In this document: positions 24,031 to 31,123 of the stretch, in pieces
Layout of the letters: the number at the start of each line of letters is the position of its first letter
Numbering within the stretch: position 1 is the first letter of the stretch
DNA from: a virus
DNA: 31,465 bases
Strand: one strand, 5' to 3'
Virus record (IMG/VR): IMGVR_UViG_3300044530_002431
Location: 1-31,465 of that record
The notes under the pieces: model-generated
The model's database searches: none
What the model saw: the letters and a program-made list of their open reading frames with translations, nothing else
Told to the model about the DNA's origin: nothing
Made by a program: the position numbers and the translations under genes

Positions 24031-24789
24031 ATGAGGGAACTAATAAAAAAAATATTAAATGAAATTGTCACAAATAATAAAGTTATTTGTGATAACTGTG
24101 GATGGTCATGGAATTTGAATGATGGGGGAAAAGACCCATACACTTGTCATAAGTGTGGACATGAAAACAAAGTAGAGGTTGAAAAAAATAATTTCGAGAA
24201 AGTAATTGATAACTTCACCTCAACTAACTCAGATATTACAAATGAAATATCCCTTAAAATAAAAAAATTTGTTTATGACTTTTTGAAAAATAGGGGTTAT
24301 AATATAAAATTTTTAAAGGCATGTTCAGGATATAATGGGGTTAGAACAAAAGACCAAATTATAATTTGTTCACCTAGTTCAATGTGGAGTTTAGGAGATT
24401 TTCTTTACACATTATTTCACGAAGTTAGGCACGAACAACAAGTATCCGATTTGAAAATGCAAAACCCTCTTTCCGAAATGGATTTAGACGATTTCGAAAA
24501 ATTATATCAAAAATATTGGGATATGGAGTTAGATGCTGACCAGTATGCAAAAAATATGTTAGGTAAACTTGTCAGTTCAATGAATTTAGAAAAGTCCAAA
24601 ATTTCAAAAATATTTAAAGTTTCTTCTTTTATAGAAAACTATCCTCAGGCCTCCGATTATGTAAAAAGTGGTATCAAAAATATAGTTGATTCTATCAAAC
24701 TAATGAAAAGTCAAGGACAATCTTTTGAAGATATCCAAGACCATCCAATAGTCAAATCTCACATAAGTAAGCTGGAAAATTTTATTTAA
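24031..24789 (+). CDS. Zinc-ribbon HExxH metalloprotease-like protein
   Basis: 252 aa from ATG 24031; an in-frame ATG at 23983 lies inside the Clp gene and its terminator, so it is rejected. Residues 1-12 (MRELIKKILNEI) form a helix ending in LNE, a possible prohead-protease site. Residues 17-47 are a zinc ribbon (Cys20, Cys23, Cys39, Cys42; ICDNCGWSWNLNDGGKDPYT, then CHKCGHEN) of a type I recall from many large-phage proteins. Residues 127-138 contain LFHEVRHEQQ: His130, Glu131 and His134 are the catalytic zinc site, with Glu166 in DMELDADQYA as the likely third ligand. Role unknown; it could process host or virion proteins. It overlaps the convergent peptidase gene by four bases. Confidence 0.75.
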   Translation: MRELIKKILNEIVTNNKVICDNCGWSWNLNDGGKDPYTCHKCGHENKVEVEKNNFEKVIDNFTSTNSDITNEISLKIKKFVYDFLKNRGYNIKFLKACSGYNGVRTKDQIIICSPSSMWSLGDFLYTLFHEVRHEQQVSDLKMQNPLSEMDLDDFEKLYQKYWDMELDADQYAKNMLGKLVSSMNLEKSKISKIFKVSSFIENYPQASDYVKSGIKNIVDSIKLMKSQGQSFEDIQDHPIVKSHISKLENFI

Positions 24790-25622
24790 AGGTAAATTCT
24801 GTTTGGATTTTGTTTTTGTACTTCCTTAAAATGTAAGGTATATCCCAAAGATTCTATCATTTTTTTACCCATTTCAATTCCATTATACACATCTTCTATA
24901 ACAACATATTCATTCCTTGTGTGATAGTCGTAGTATCCTATGGAAAAATTGATACATGAAAAATTAAATTGTGTCCTTAGTGCATATACATCAGTATAAG
25001 GATGTGTCATATATTGTCTGAATTCAGGGTGCATTCCCTCTGTAAGGACCTTATCAATTTTAGAAAAAAATTCACTTTCTCTGTCAAAAAGTACTTGACC
25101 AAAACATCTTTCAGTAATCATCCAATTTTCAGGTGCGTCAAACTGAATTCCATACCCGACGTTTTTAAAAAACTCTGGGTCTGCTTTACGTGAACCATGA
25201 CATCCTGTTTCTTCAGAAACAAAAAAAGCAGCCTTTAAGTATGGTTGTTCATCAAGTAGTGTTAAACAAGCGAAAACACCGGCTTTATCATCACCTCCAA
25301 TACCCGTTGGGTTACCACTATCATTATATGCCTTAAGTGAAAGTTTGATTTCTTTCTGAGCATTGGGTAGGTATTCTTCTCTGATGTTTATTGAATCGAT
25401 TGTATGTACTGTGTCTGTATGAGAAATGACGCACGGAAAATAAAAATTTTCCTCGACTTCATCAATTTTTTTTGTTGCATAAACATTGCCGAATTGGTCA
25501 ACGTAATATTCGATATTTTTTTTGTGTAACCACTCGACAATGAATTCAATCATTTTGTCTTCTTGGTAAGTTTTGGTAGGAACACTGAGTACCGACTTTA
25601 AAAAGGGTATATTATAATTCAT
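24786..25622 (-). CDS. M20-type zinc aminopeptidase/dipeptidase-like protein
   Basis: 278 aa. The di-zinc site of the M20/M28/M42 clan is visible: His68 and Asp70 (ISHTDTVH), Asp111 (TGIGGDDKAGV), catalytic Glu137 and ligand Glu138 (VSEETGCHG), Asp162 (IQFDAP) and His234 (YDYHTRNEY). It is shorter than peptidase T (about 400 aa) and lacks room for the inserted dimerisation domain of M20 enzymes. It would release amino acids or hydrolyse a small amide substrate in the cytoplasm, perhaps recycling peptides made by Clp-type degradation; that link is inference. A TATTTTTG box ends four bases before the ATG, so the message is probably leaderless. Confidence 0.8.
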   Translation of the reverse strand: MNYNIPFLKSVLSVPTKTYQEDKMIEFIVEWLHKKNIEYYVDQFGNVYATKKIDEVEENFYFPCVISHTDTVHTIDSINIREEYLPNAQKEIKLSLKAYNDSGNPTGIGGDDKAGVFACLTLLDEQPYLKAAFFVSEETGCHGSRKADPEFFKNVGYGIQFDAPENWMITERCFGQVLFDRESEFFSKIDKVLTEGMHPEFRQYMTHPYTDVYALRTQFNFSCINFSIGYYDYHTRNEYVVIEDVYNGIEMGKKMIESLGYTLHFKEVQKQNPNRIYL

Positions 25623-25626
25623 TGTG

Positions 25627-25634
25627 CAAAAATA
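25627..25634 (-). promoter_or_regulatory. Host-type -7 box (TATTTTTG)
   Basis: TATTTTTG on the minus strand fits TAnnTTTG and ends four bases before ATG 25622. It occupies almost the whole 12-base gap after the stop codon of the upstream gene. Confidence 0.55.
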
Positions 25635-26681
25635 CTAAATTTCTGCCAATTCTCCAATTTTAAATAATTCCGGTTGGTAAAGAAGATTATAAAAATTTTC
25701 TTCAGTTAATTTCAACTCTTTTGCTTTGAGTTTTTTTTGTAATTTTACAATAATTTTTTTTGTAGGAAAATCATAACCTACTATTGAAAATCTTGTTTCT
25801 TTCGATTTGTCTTTTGGTAAGAATTGGAATTCTCCTGTGGGAAATTTAGAGGAAACTCTATCAATCATTTCTATGTATTTTTTGTTTCCTTCGTCTTCAA
25901 ATTTTTCAATAATTTTATCTAATTCCCATTGAACATCATTATTAAATCTTTCATTATCAAAAACTGTATCGCTTTGGTATTCCCACAAGTTGTCATACCA
26001 CCCCCCAACACTATCTTCGTTTTCGTAGATTTTTTTTATTAATTCTTTCGGTGTAAGATGAGGTGTTCCTAATCTTAAATAATTGTAGTATAAATCAGCG
26101 GCAGATGTGTATAAATTATCACGAGTTAAACCAAAACCCTTACTTCCTAAATATTCTTTTAAATCTTCTTCCATTTTATCTCTTGCAAGTGTGGTGATTT
26201 CATTATTTCTTTCATTCGTATAAGCGTCAATAATATTAGTTAATTCTTTTTTGGAATAATCGTAAAGTTTATCATAAAGTTCGTTAGAAAATTTATCTGA
26301 GTTTAGGTCAAATTCCATCGGTACAAGAACTTTGGATATCAATTTAAACTTGTCCATATTTTCTTCGTTTAGAGCATACCATAGTCCGTACCCACTTCTA
26401 AAATCCTCTACTGCCGAAGACCTATCAATCGGGTCATAAGAACTATATGGATTTGTTATTACATTATAGAACCAAGCATCATCATCCGAAATATTTAACA
26501 ATTCGAATACATTACTAATGTTTCCGAAATCAAAATAAATTTTACTTTGAGGTAATTTGTTTCTATCTAATCTAATTTCTTCTACATTATCAGAATTTGA
26601 AGTATTACTAATGAACTCAGTTGGGTTAATTTTACCCTTGATAAAATTTTTTAAATTAATAAAGAAATCGTAAGATGCCAT
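25635..26681 (-). CDS. Hypothetical protein, 348 aa
   Basis: Acidic, mostly helical protein with no signal peptide or membrane segment. Distinctive parts are an N-terminal MASYDFFINLKNFIKGKINP, a Trp/Tyr-rich middle (SGYGLWYALNEEN, GGWYDNLWEYQSD) and a basic C-terminal segment (KKIIVKLQKKLKAKELKLTE). No catalytic motif or family is recognised. It is preceded by a TATTTAT motif seven bases before the ATG, unlike the peptidase downstream which has a host-type box, so the two may be expressed at different times. Confidence 0.6.
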   Translation of the reverse strand: MASYDFFINLKNFIKGKINPTEFISNTSNSDNVEEIRLDRNKLPQSKIYFDFGNISNVFELLNISDDDAWFYNVITNPYSSYDPIDRSSAVEDFRSGYGLWYALNEENMDKFKLISKVLVPMEFDLNSDKFSNELYDKLYDYSKKELTNIIDAYTNERNNEITTLARDKMEEDLKEYLGSKGFGLTRDNLYTSAADLYYNYLRLGTPHLTPKELIKKIYENEDSVGGWYDNLWEYQSDTVFDNERFNNDVQWELDKIIEKFEDEGNKKYIEMIDRVSSKFPTGEFQFLPKDKSKETRFSIVGYDFPTKKIIVKLQKKLKAKELKLTEENFYNLLYQPELFKIGELAEI

Positions 26682-26688
26682 AACTCAT

Positions 26689-26695
26689 ATAAATA
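26689..26695 (-). promoter_or_regulatory. TATTTAT late-promoter-like motif
   Basis: Exact TATTTAT seven bases before ATG 26681 and next to the divergent tmRNA promoter. Confidence 0.55.
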
Positions 26696-26701
26696 TATTT
26701 T

Positions 26702-26732
26702 TTTGGTAAATAAAAATATTGTACTATATTTG
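26702..26732 (+). promoter_or_regulatory. Bacteroidota-type promoter of the tmRNA
   Basis: TTTG (26702-26705), a 19-base spacer and TATATTTG (26725-26732) match the Bacteroidota housekeeping promoter in both elements. The mature tmRNA begins about 20 bases downstream, consistent with a short 5' leader removed by RNase P. Confidence 0.8.
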
Positions 26733-26752
26733 TAATAGTTATTTGAAATTAT

Positions 26753-27166
26753 GGGGAAGTCACGGCATTGATTGGCGTGTGTAGGCATAGGTGGCACGTA
26801 GGAGCTGAGCTAACTCCTTTAAAACTGGTTTGAACAATAACAGGCGAAACTATCGCTAAACTTTCTGCTATCGGTCTTATCCGTGAAGAAAGTGTTGTTA
26901 CTGCCTAATTGGTAGGGAACAATGTCGGGTCGGTAAGGACATACACCTAGGAACAGAAGTCCATGAGGTTTAACAAATACCGCGTGATTAAGTTCAGGAA
27001 ATTTGTTTGAGCACATCGGCTGGCTCACTAAATCCGAGTCGGAACAGGTTTGTTGGTTACTCTGCAAGAAACCAACTATTTGTTGATTGTGAACAATCAA
27101 ATAAACGTGTAGTCATTTATGGTTATCGCGAACAAGACACGGGTTCGACTCCCGTCTTCTCCACCA
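26753..27166 (+). ncRNA. ssrA: Transfer-messenger RNA (tmRNA)
   Basis: The 5' GGGGAAG (26753-26759) pairs with 3' CTTCTCC to form a seven-base-pair acceptor stem followed by an encoded ACCA end (27163-27166). Just before it is a T arm, ACGGG-TTCGACT-CCCGT. The 5' region GGCATTGATTGGCG stands where tmRNAs carry the reduced D-loop. A hairpin (GGAG/CTCC) precedes the tag frame. The likely tag begins at 26843 with GETIAKLSA and ends REESVVTA at 26905, followed by TAA (26906-26908): 21 residues, starting with GE as in Flavobacteria tags but much longer and lacking the ALAA end. It would rescue stalled ribosomes with SmpB; no smpB gene is visible here, so host SmpB is presumed. Confidence 0.93.
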
Positions 27167-27169
27167 ATT

Positions 27170-27197
27170 AAAAGGGTTAGATTTCTAACCCTTTTTT
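27170..27197 (+). terminator. Rho-independent terminator of the tmRNA
   Basis: AAAAGGGTTAG pairs with CTAACCCTTTT across a four-base loop, followed by a T run, starting four bases after the tmRNA CCA end. Confidence 0.88.
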
Positions 27198-27200
27198 TAT

Positions 27201-27208
27201 TATATTTG
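27201..27208 (+). promoter_or_regulatory. Host-type -7 box (TATATTTG)
   Basis: TATATTTG ends four bases before ATG 27213, with the same four-base spacing as at 2656 and 25622. It follows the tmRNA terminator directly. No clear -33 TTTG is seen. Confidence 0.6.
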
Positions 27209-27212
27209 TACT

Positions 27213-27596
27213 ATGGGTGAAAATTGTAATATTTGTAGTTTTAAATGTTATGGTGTTGACAACTATCATGGGAGTTGTTGCTCCATAGAAGATAGAGATT
27301 GGATTATCGGTCCTCATCCCGATAATAAAGAATTTCTAAAAAGATTATCTGAAAAGTTCGGTAGGGAAATCAAATATCAAGAAGTTTTTATTGATTATGA
27401 AGAAGGTAAAAATTTATTTCCCGAAAAAAATGTTTGGCAGAATGAATCTGCTTATCCTGCTCTTAGAGTTAATTTGACCAACCCTAAAAAGTATTGTATA
27501 TTTTATAATGAAACTTTGAGAGCGTGTAGTGTTTATTCGATTAGACCAGAAACCTGTCGAAACTATGAATGCGATTATTTGAAAAATAATACATAA
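27213..27596 (+). CDS. YkgJ-like cysteine-cluster protein, 127 aa
   Basis: Nine cysteines in two groups: Cys5, Cys8, Cys12, Cys22, Cys23 at the N-terminus (NCNICSFKCYG, HGSCCS) and Cys95, Cys105, Cys115, Cys120 at the C-terminus (KYCIFYNETLRACSVYSIRP, then ETCRNYECDYL). The C-terminal pattern with CSVYSIRPETCR is that of the YkgJ/UPF0153 putative zinc- or iron-chelating family. The function of the family is unknown; metal-cluster binding is assumed. The host-type promoter suggests early expression and a leaderless message. Confidence 0.75.
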   Translation: MGENCNICSFKCYGVDNYHGSCCSIEDRDWIIGPHPDNKEFLKRLSEKFGREIKYQEVFIDYEEGKNLFPEKNVWQNESAYPALRVNLTNPKKYCIFYNETLRACSVYSIRPETCRNYECDYLKNNT

Positions 27597-27702
27597 CATA
27601 AACTTAATTTTTTTTTGATTTTTTCCAAACTTTGGACTATACTTATATTCAGTTGTATGAACATTTATTATACAAGAAATATCTTAAACATTGTAATATC
27701 AG
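27597..27702 (+). other. AT-rich 3' untranslated/intergenic stretch
   Basis: About 100 bases between the YkgJ-like stop and the next hairpin. No reading frame, RNA fold or clear promoter box is visible. ACTTTGGACTATACTTATATTC near 27630-27655 is reminiscent of a weak promoter but does not fit the consensus. Confidence 0.4.
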
Positions 27703-27733
27703 TCCCGTCGACGCCTTGTCTTCGGGATTTTTT
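27703..27733 (+). terminator. Hairpin with T run upstream of the TonB receptor gene
   Basis: TCCCG (27703-27707) pairs with CGGGA (27723-27727), with an inner GAC/GTC stem, followed by six T residues. It probably ends the YkgJ-like transcript; it could instead act as an attenuator for the receptor gene. Confidence 0.6.
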
Positions 27734-27739
27734 ATTTAT
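27733..27739 (+). promoter_or_regulatory. TATTTAT late-promoter-like motif (TonB receptor)
   Basis: Exact TATTTAT overlapping the end of the T run, 20 bases before ATG 27760. It has the orientation and spacing range of the motifs before the structural genes. The overlap with a T run raises the chance of coincidence. Confidence 0.45.
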
Positions 27740-27759
27740 AAACCAATAAACAAAAAAAC

Positions 27760-30700
27760 ATGAAAAAGCAAATCATGATGTCACTTTTGACCTTATTCGT
27801 GACAATCACATCTTTCGGGCAGATTACTACATCGACCCTGTCAGGTGTTGTGAAAGATGAAAAAGGCGAAAATTTGATTGGTGCAACGATTGTTGCGGTT
27901 CACCAACCAACAGGTACAAAGTACGGTTCTTCAACAAACGCGAAGGGGGCGTATTTCATCCCTGCAGCTAGAGTTGGTGGTCCTTACATAATTAAAGCAA
28001 CTTATTTAGGTTATAAACCTAAGGAGTATTCGGATATCGTAACTTCTTTAGGATTAACGACTAATGTGAACTTCGTTCTTCAAAGTGAAACAACGACTTT
28101 GGGTGAAGTTGTAGTTGTTGCTGGCTCAAGAAACAGTACATTCTCAAAAGAAAGAACTGGTGCAGCTCAACAATTTAGTCGTAGAGAATTACAAGCAGTT
28201 CCAATCACGGGTGCAAGAACTATCGATGGTATTACAAAATACAACCCATTCGGTAATGGTTCTTCATTTGGAGCTCAAGATTCTCGTCTTAACAACTTTA
28301 CGATTGATGGTTCGCAATTTAATAACAATTTCGGACTTGGTTCATCAGCACAGGCTGGTGGAAGAACTGGAGCATCAGCAATTTCTTTAGATGCTATTGA
28401 ACAGCTTCAAGTTAACGTAGCACCTTTTGATATTCGTCAAAGTGGTTTTATTGGTGCTGGTATCAACGCGGTTACCCGTTCAGGTACTAACGAAATTGAA
28501 GGTAGTTTTTACAGAACAACAAGAGATAACAGTTCTCGTTATGTTGGTGATAATGCAAGAGGTACCAAAGTTACCGCATCTCAATTTGATGAGAAGGTTA
28601 ATGGTTTCCGTTTAGGTGCACCTATCATCAAGAACAAATTATTCATATTTGGTAACTACGAAGAAATTGTTAAAACTGAACCAGGAACTACTTGGATTTC
28701 AACTGGTTCTCCATTAACAGGTTCTCAAGTTTCAAGACCAACATATCAACAACTAACTCAACTTTCTACATTCATGAAAGAAAAGTTTGGTTATGAAACA
28801 GGTCCTTTTGAAGGATACTCAAACGCAAACTCTTCAAAGAAGTTTTTGGTGAGAGTTGACTGGAACATTAATGACAAGAACAAGTTAACTGCTCGTTATG
28901 TACATCATAATTCTGACGCTGAGATTAATATTTCAAACTCACAATCAGCAGGATTTGGTAACAGAACTCAGAACATTAATGCAATGTCATTCAAAAATAG
29001 TGGATATGTTATCATGGATAACACTCGTTCCGCTGTATTGGAATTAAACTCTAAGTTTTCAACAACATTACATAACAACTTAATTGTTTCATTTGATAAA
29101 CAAATTGAGGATAGAGCATATCTTTCTCAAATGTTCCCAACTATTGATATCAAAGAAGGCGCAACAACACTTACTTCTGTAGGTTTTGACCCATTCACAC
29201 CTGGTAACAAATTAGATTACGCAACATTTAACGTAACTAATAACTTAACCAAGTATTTGAATAAGCACACTCTTGTTGGTGGTTTCAACTTCCAAAAATA
29301 TCAATCTAACAACTTATTCTTCCCAGCATCTAATGGTGTTTACATCTTTAACAGTTTGGCGGATTTCTATACAGCAGCAAACCAATCATTGGCTAACGGA
29401 GGTGCACCTTCAACGTTTGCACCAGCTCGTTTCCAATTACGTTATTCTGCGTTACCAGGAGCGGTAGAACCAATGCAAACTCTTAAATCAAACAGATTAG
29501 ATTTATATCTACAAGACGAGTTTGATGCTACTGAAAATTTAAAATTAACTTTTGGTATCAGAACAAATATTATCAACCTTGAAAACACGGCTTTAGAAAA
29601 CCCTACAATAACTTCAATGACTTTTGCTAATGGTGAAAAGTTCAATACAGGCGTAATGCCGAAAACACAAGTATTGTGGGAACCAAGATTTGGATTTAAC
29701 TATGACTTAAAAGGTAAAAGTAAAACACAGTTCAGAGGTGGTACAGGTGTATTCACGGGTAGACCTCCATATGTTTTCTTATCTAACCAAATTGGTAACA
29801 ACGGTGTGTTAACAGGATTTATTGATGTATCAGGAGCGGCAGCTGCGGCATACGGATTCACGGCAGACCCTAACAAATATTTCATACCTTCAACACCAAC
29901 ATTACCTTCAACATTTGATTTAGCTTTAACTGACCCTAATTACAAATTCCCTCAAGTTTGGAAAACAAACTTAGCAGTAGACCAAAAACTACCAGTTTTG
30001 GGATTAATATTAAGTGCTGAGTATCTTTACAATAAAACAATCAATGCTGTTCATTACTACGAAGCTAACTTACAGAACCCTGTAGGTACTTTAGGTGGTG
30101 TTGACAACAGACCTCGTTTTGGTGGCACAGATGCAACAGTTAGAGTTAATAACAACGTAAGTAGAGCTGCGGTTCTTACAAACAAGAACGGAGCGTTCCA
30201 CGAATCATTAACATTTAAATTAGAAAAACCAGTTCAAAAAGGTCTTTGGGGTTCATTTGCTTGGACAACTGCAAACTCAAAAGATTTCATGAGTGCTGGT
30301 TCAATCGCGAGTGGTTCTTGGCAATCAGCGTTATCGGTTAACGGAAACAATGATTTACAACTATCATTTGCAGACGCGTTTATTAAGAATAGATTCGTAG
30401 GTTTATTAGGTTATAGAATCGAGTATGGTAAAAAGTATGGTGGAGCGACAACCCTAACATTAGGTTATGTTGGTCAACAATCTAACCCATTCTCTTACAT
30501 TGTGGCGGGTGACTTAAACGGTGATAGAGTTAATAACAACGATTTATTATTTGTACCTGTAAAAGGTTCTGATATTAAATTCTCACCGCTAACAGTTGGT
30601 ACAAGAGTTTATACTGAAGCAGAACAACAAGCAGCATTTGACGCATTTATCAACCAAGACGATTACTTATCAACTCGTAGAGGACAATATGCTGAAAGAA

Positions 30701-31041
30701 ATGGTGGTTTACTACCTTACTTACACAGATTGGATTTCTCAGTTGCTCAAGACGTATTTGTTAAGATTGGTGGAAAGAAAAATGCATTCCAAATTAGAAT
30801 GGATATCTTGAACTTTACAAACATGTTAAATAATAATTGGGGAGTATCTCAAAGAGCTACCGCACCTCAGTTGTTAAACTTTGTAAGTAGAGACGCTAAC
30901 AACGTTCCATCTTATAGATTGGCAACTCAAAGATTAACTAACGGCACAACAATATTAGCAAGAGACACATATCAATACAATTCATCTGTATTTGATGTAT
31001 GGAGTGCTCAGTTAGGTATTCGTTATCTCTTCGGTAAATAA
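27760..31041 (+). CDS. TonB-dependent outer-membrane receptor, Oar-like, with carboxypeptidase-regulatory-like domain
   Basis: 1093 aa, intact. Residues 1-21 are a signal peptide (MKKQIMMSLLTLFVTITSFG, cleavage after FGQ as usual in Bacteroidota). Residues 26-108 form a CarboxypepD_reg-like beta domain (STLSGVVKDEKGENLIGATI). EVVVVAG (116-122) is a possible TonB box. The plug follows (LNNFTIDGSQFNNNFGLG, GINAVTRSGTNEIEGSFYRT) and then a long 22-strand-type barrel; it ends WSAQLGIRYLFGK, an aromatic C-terminal strand as expected for BAM assembly. DLNGDRVNNNDLLF is a calcium-loop-like segment typical of Oar proteins. This is a bacterial outer-membrane transporter family. It has its own terminator, and its codon choice (many C-ending codons) resembles the capsid gene. 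The substrate cannot be deduced. Confidence 0.93.
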   Translation: MKKQIMMSLLTLFVTITSFGQITTSTLSGVVKDEKGENLIGATIVAVHQPTGTKYGSSTNAKGAYFIPAARVGGPYIIKATYLGYKPKEYSDIVTSLGLTTNVNFVLQSETTTLGEVVVVAGSRNSTFSKERTGAAQQFSRRELQAVPITGARTIDGITKYNPFGNGSSFGAQDSRLNNFTIDGSQFNNNFGLGSSAQAGGRTGASAISLDAIEQLQVNVAPFDIRQSGFIGAGINAVTRSGTNEIEGSFYRTTRDNSSRYVGDNARGTKVTASQFDEKVNGFRLGAPIIKNKLFIFGNYEEIVKTEPGTTWISTGSPLTGSQVSRPTYQQLTQLSTFMKEKFGYETGPFEGYSNANSSKKFLVRVDWNINDKNKLTARYVHHNSDAEINISNSQSAGFGNRTQNINAMSFKNSGYVIMDNTRSAVLELNSKFSTTLHNNLIVSFDKQIEDRAYLSQMFPTIDIKEGATTLTSVGFDPFTPGNKLDYATFNVTNNLTKYLNKHTLVGGFNFQKYQSNNLFFPASNGVYIFNSLADFYTAANQSLANGGAPSTFAPARFQLRYSALPGAVEPMQTLKSNRLDLYLQDEFDATENLKLTFGIRTNIINLENTALENPTITSMTFANGEKFNTGVMPKTQVLWEPRFGFNYDLKGKSKTQFRGGTGVFTGRPPYVFLSNQIGNNGVLTGFIDVSGAAAAAYGFTADPNKYFIPSTPTLPSTFDLALTDPNYKFPQVWKTNLAVDQKLPVLGLILSAEYLYNKTINAVHYYEANLQNPVGTLGGVDNRPRFGGTDATVRVNNNVSRAAVLTNKNGAFHESLTFKLEKPVQKGLWGSFAWTTANSKDFMSAGSIASGSWQSALSVNGNNDLQLSFADAFIKNRFVGLLGYRIEYGKKYGGATTLTLGYVGQQSNPFSYIVAGDLNGDRVNNNDLLFVPVKGSDIKFSPLTVGTRVYTEAEQQAAFDAFINQDDYLSTRRGQYAERNGGLLPYLHRLDFSVAQDVFVKIGGKKNAFQIRMDILNFTNMLNNNWGVSQRATAPQLLNFVSRDANNVPSYRLATQRLTNGTTILARDTYQYNSSVFDVWSAQLGIRYLFGK

Positions 31042-31062
31042 TTTATATTTCTATATTAATTT

Positions 31063-31093
31063 AAACCCTCACTATACGGTGGGGGTTTTTTTT
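31063..31093 (+). terminator. Rho-independent terminator of the TonB receptor gene
   Basis: AAACCCTCAC pairs with GTGGGGGTTT (one G-T pair) across a six-base loop, followed by eight T residues. Confidence 0.88.
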
Positions 31094-31108
31094 GTAACAA
31101 TAATTTAC

Positions 31109-31116
31109 TATATTTG
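31109..31116 (+). promoter_or_regulatory. Host-type -7 box (TATATTTG)
   Basis: TATATTTG ends seven bases before ATG 31124, following the receptor terminator. The transcript would start within a few bases of the ATG. Confidence 0.6.
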
Positions 31117-31123
31117 TTACATT

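Noticed and set aside
26819-27100. Minus-strand open frame across the tmRNA
   Set aside because: It lies wholly within the tmRNA gene on the opposite strand and shows no family features.
27127-27166. tRNA-like T arm and CCA end considered as a separate tRNA gene
   Set aside because: There is no D or anticodon arm directly upstream; the 5' partner of the acceptor stem is 400 bases away, as in tmRNA.
27597-31108. TonB receptor region as a phage-host junction or contaminating host contig
   Set aside because: The gene downstream has the same host-type promoter arrangement as the phage accessory genes and resembles short phage membrane proteins, and a TATTTAT motif precedes the receptor. Not excluded without read data.
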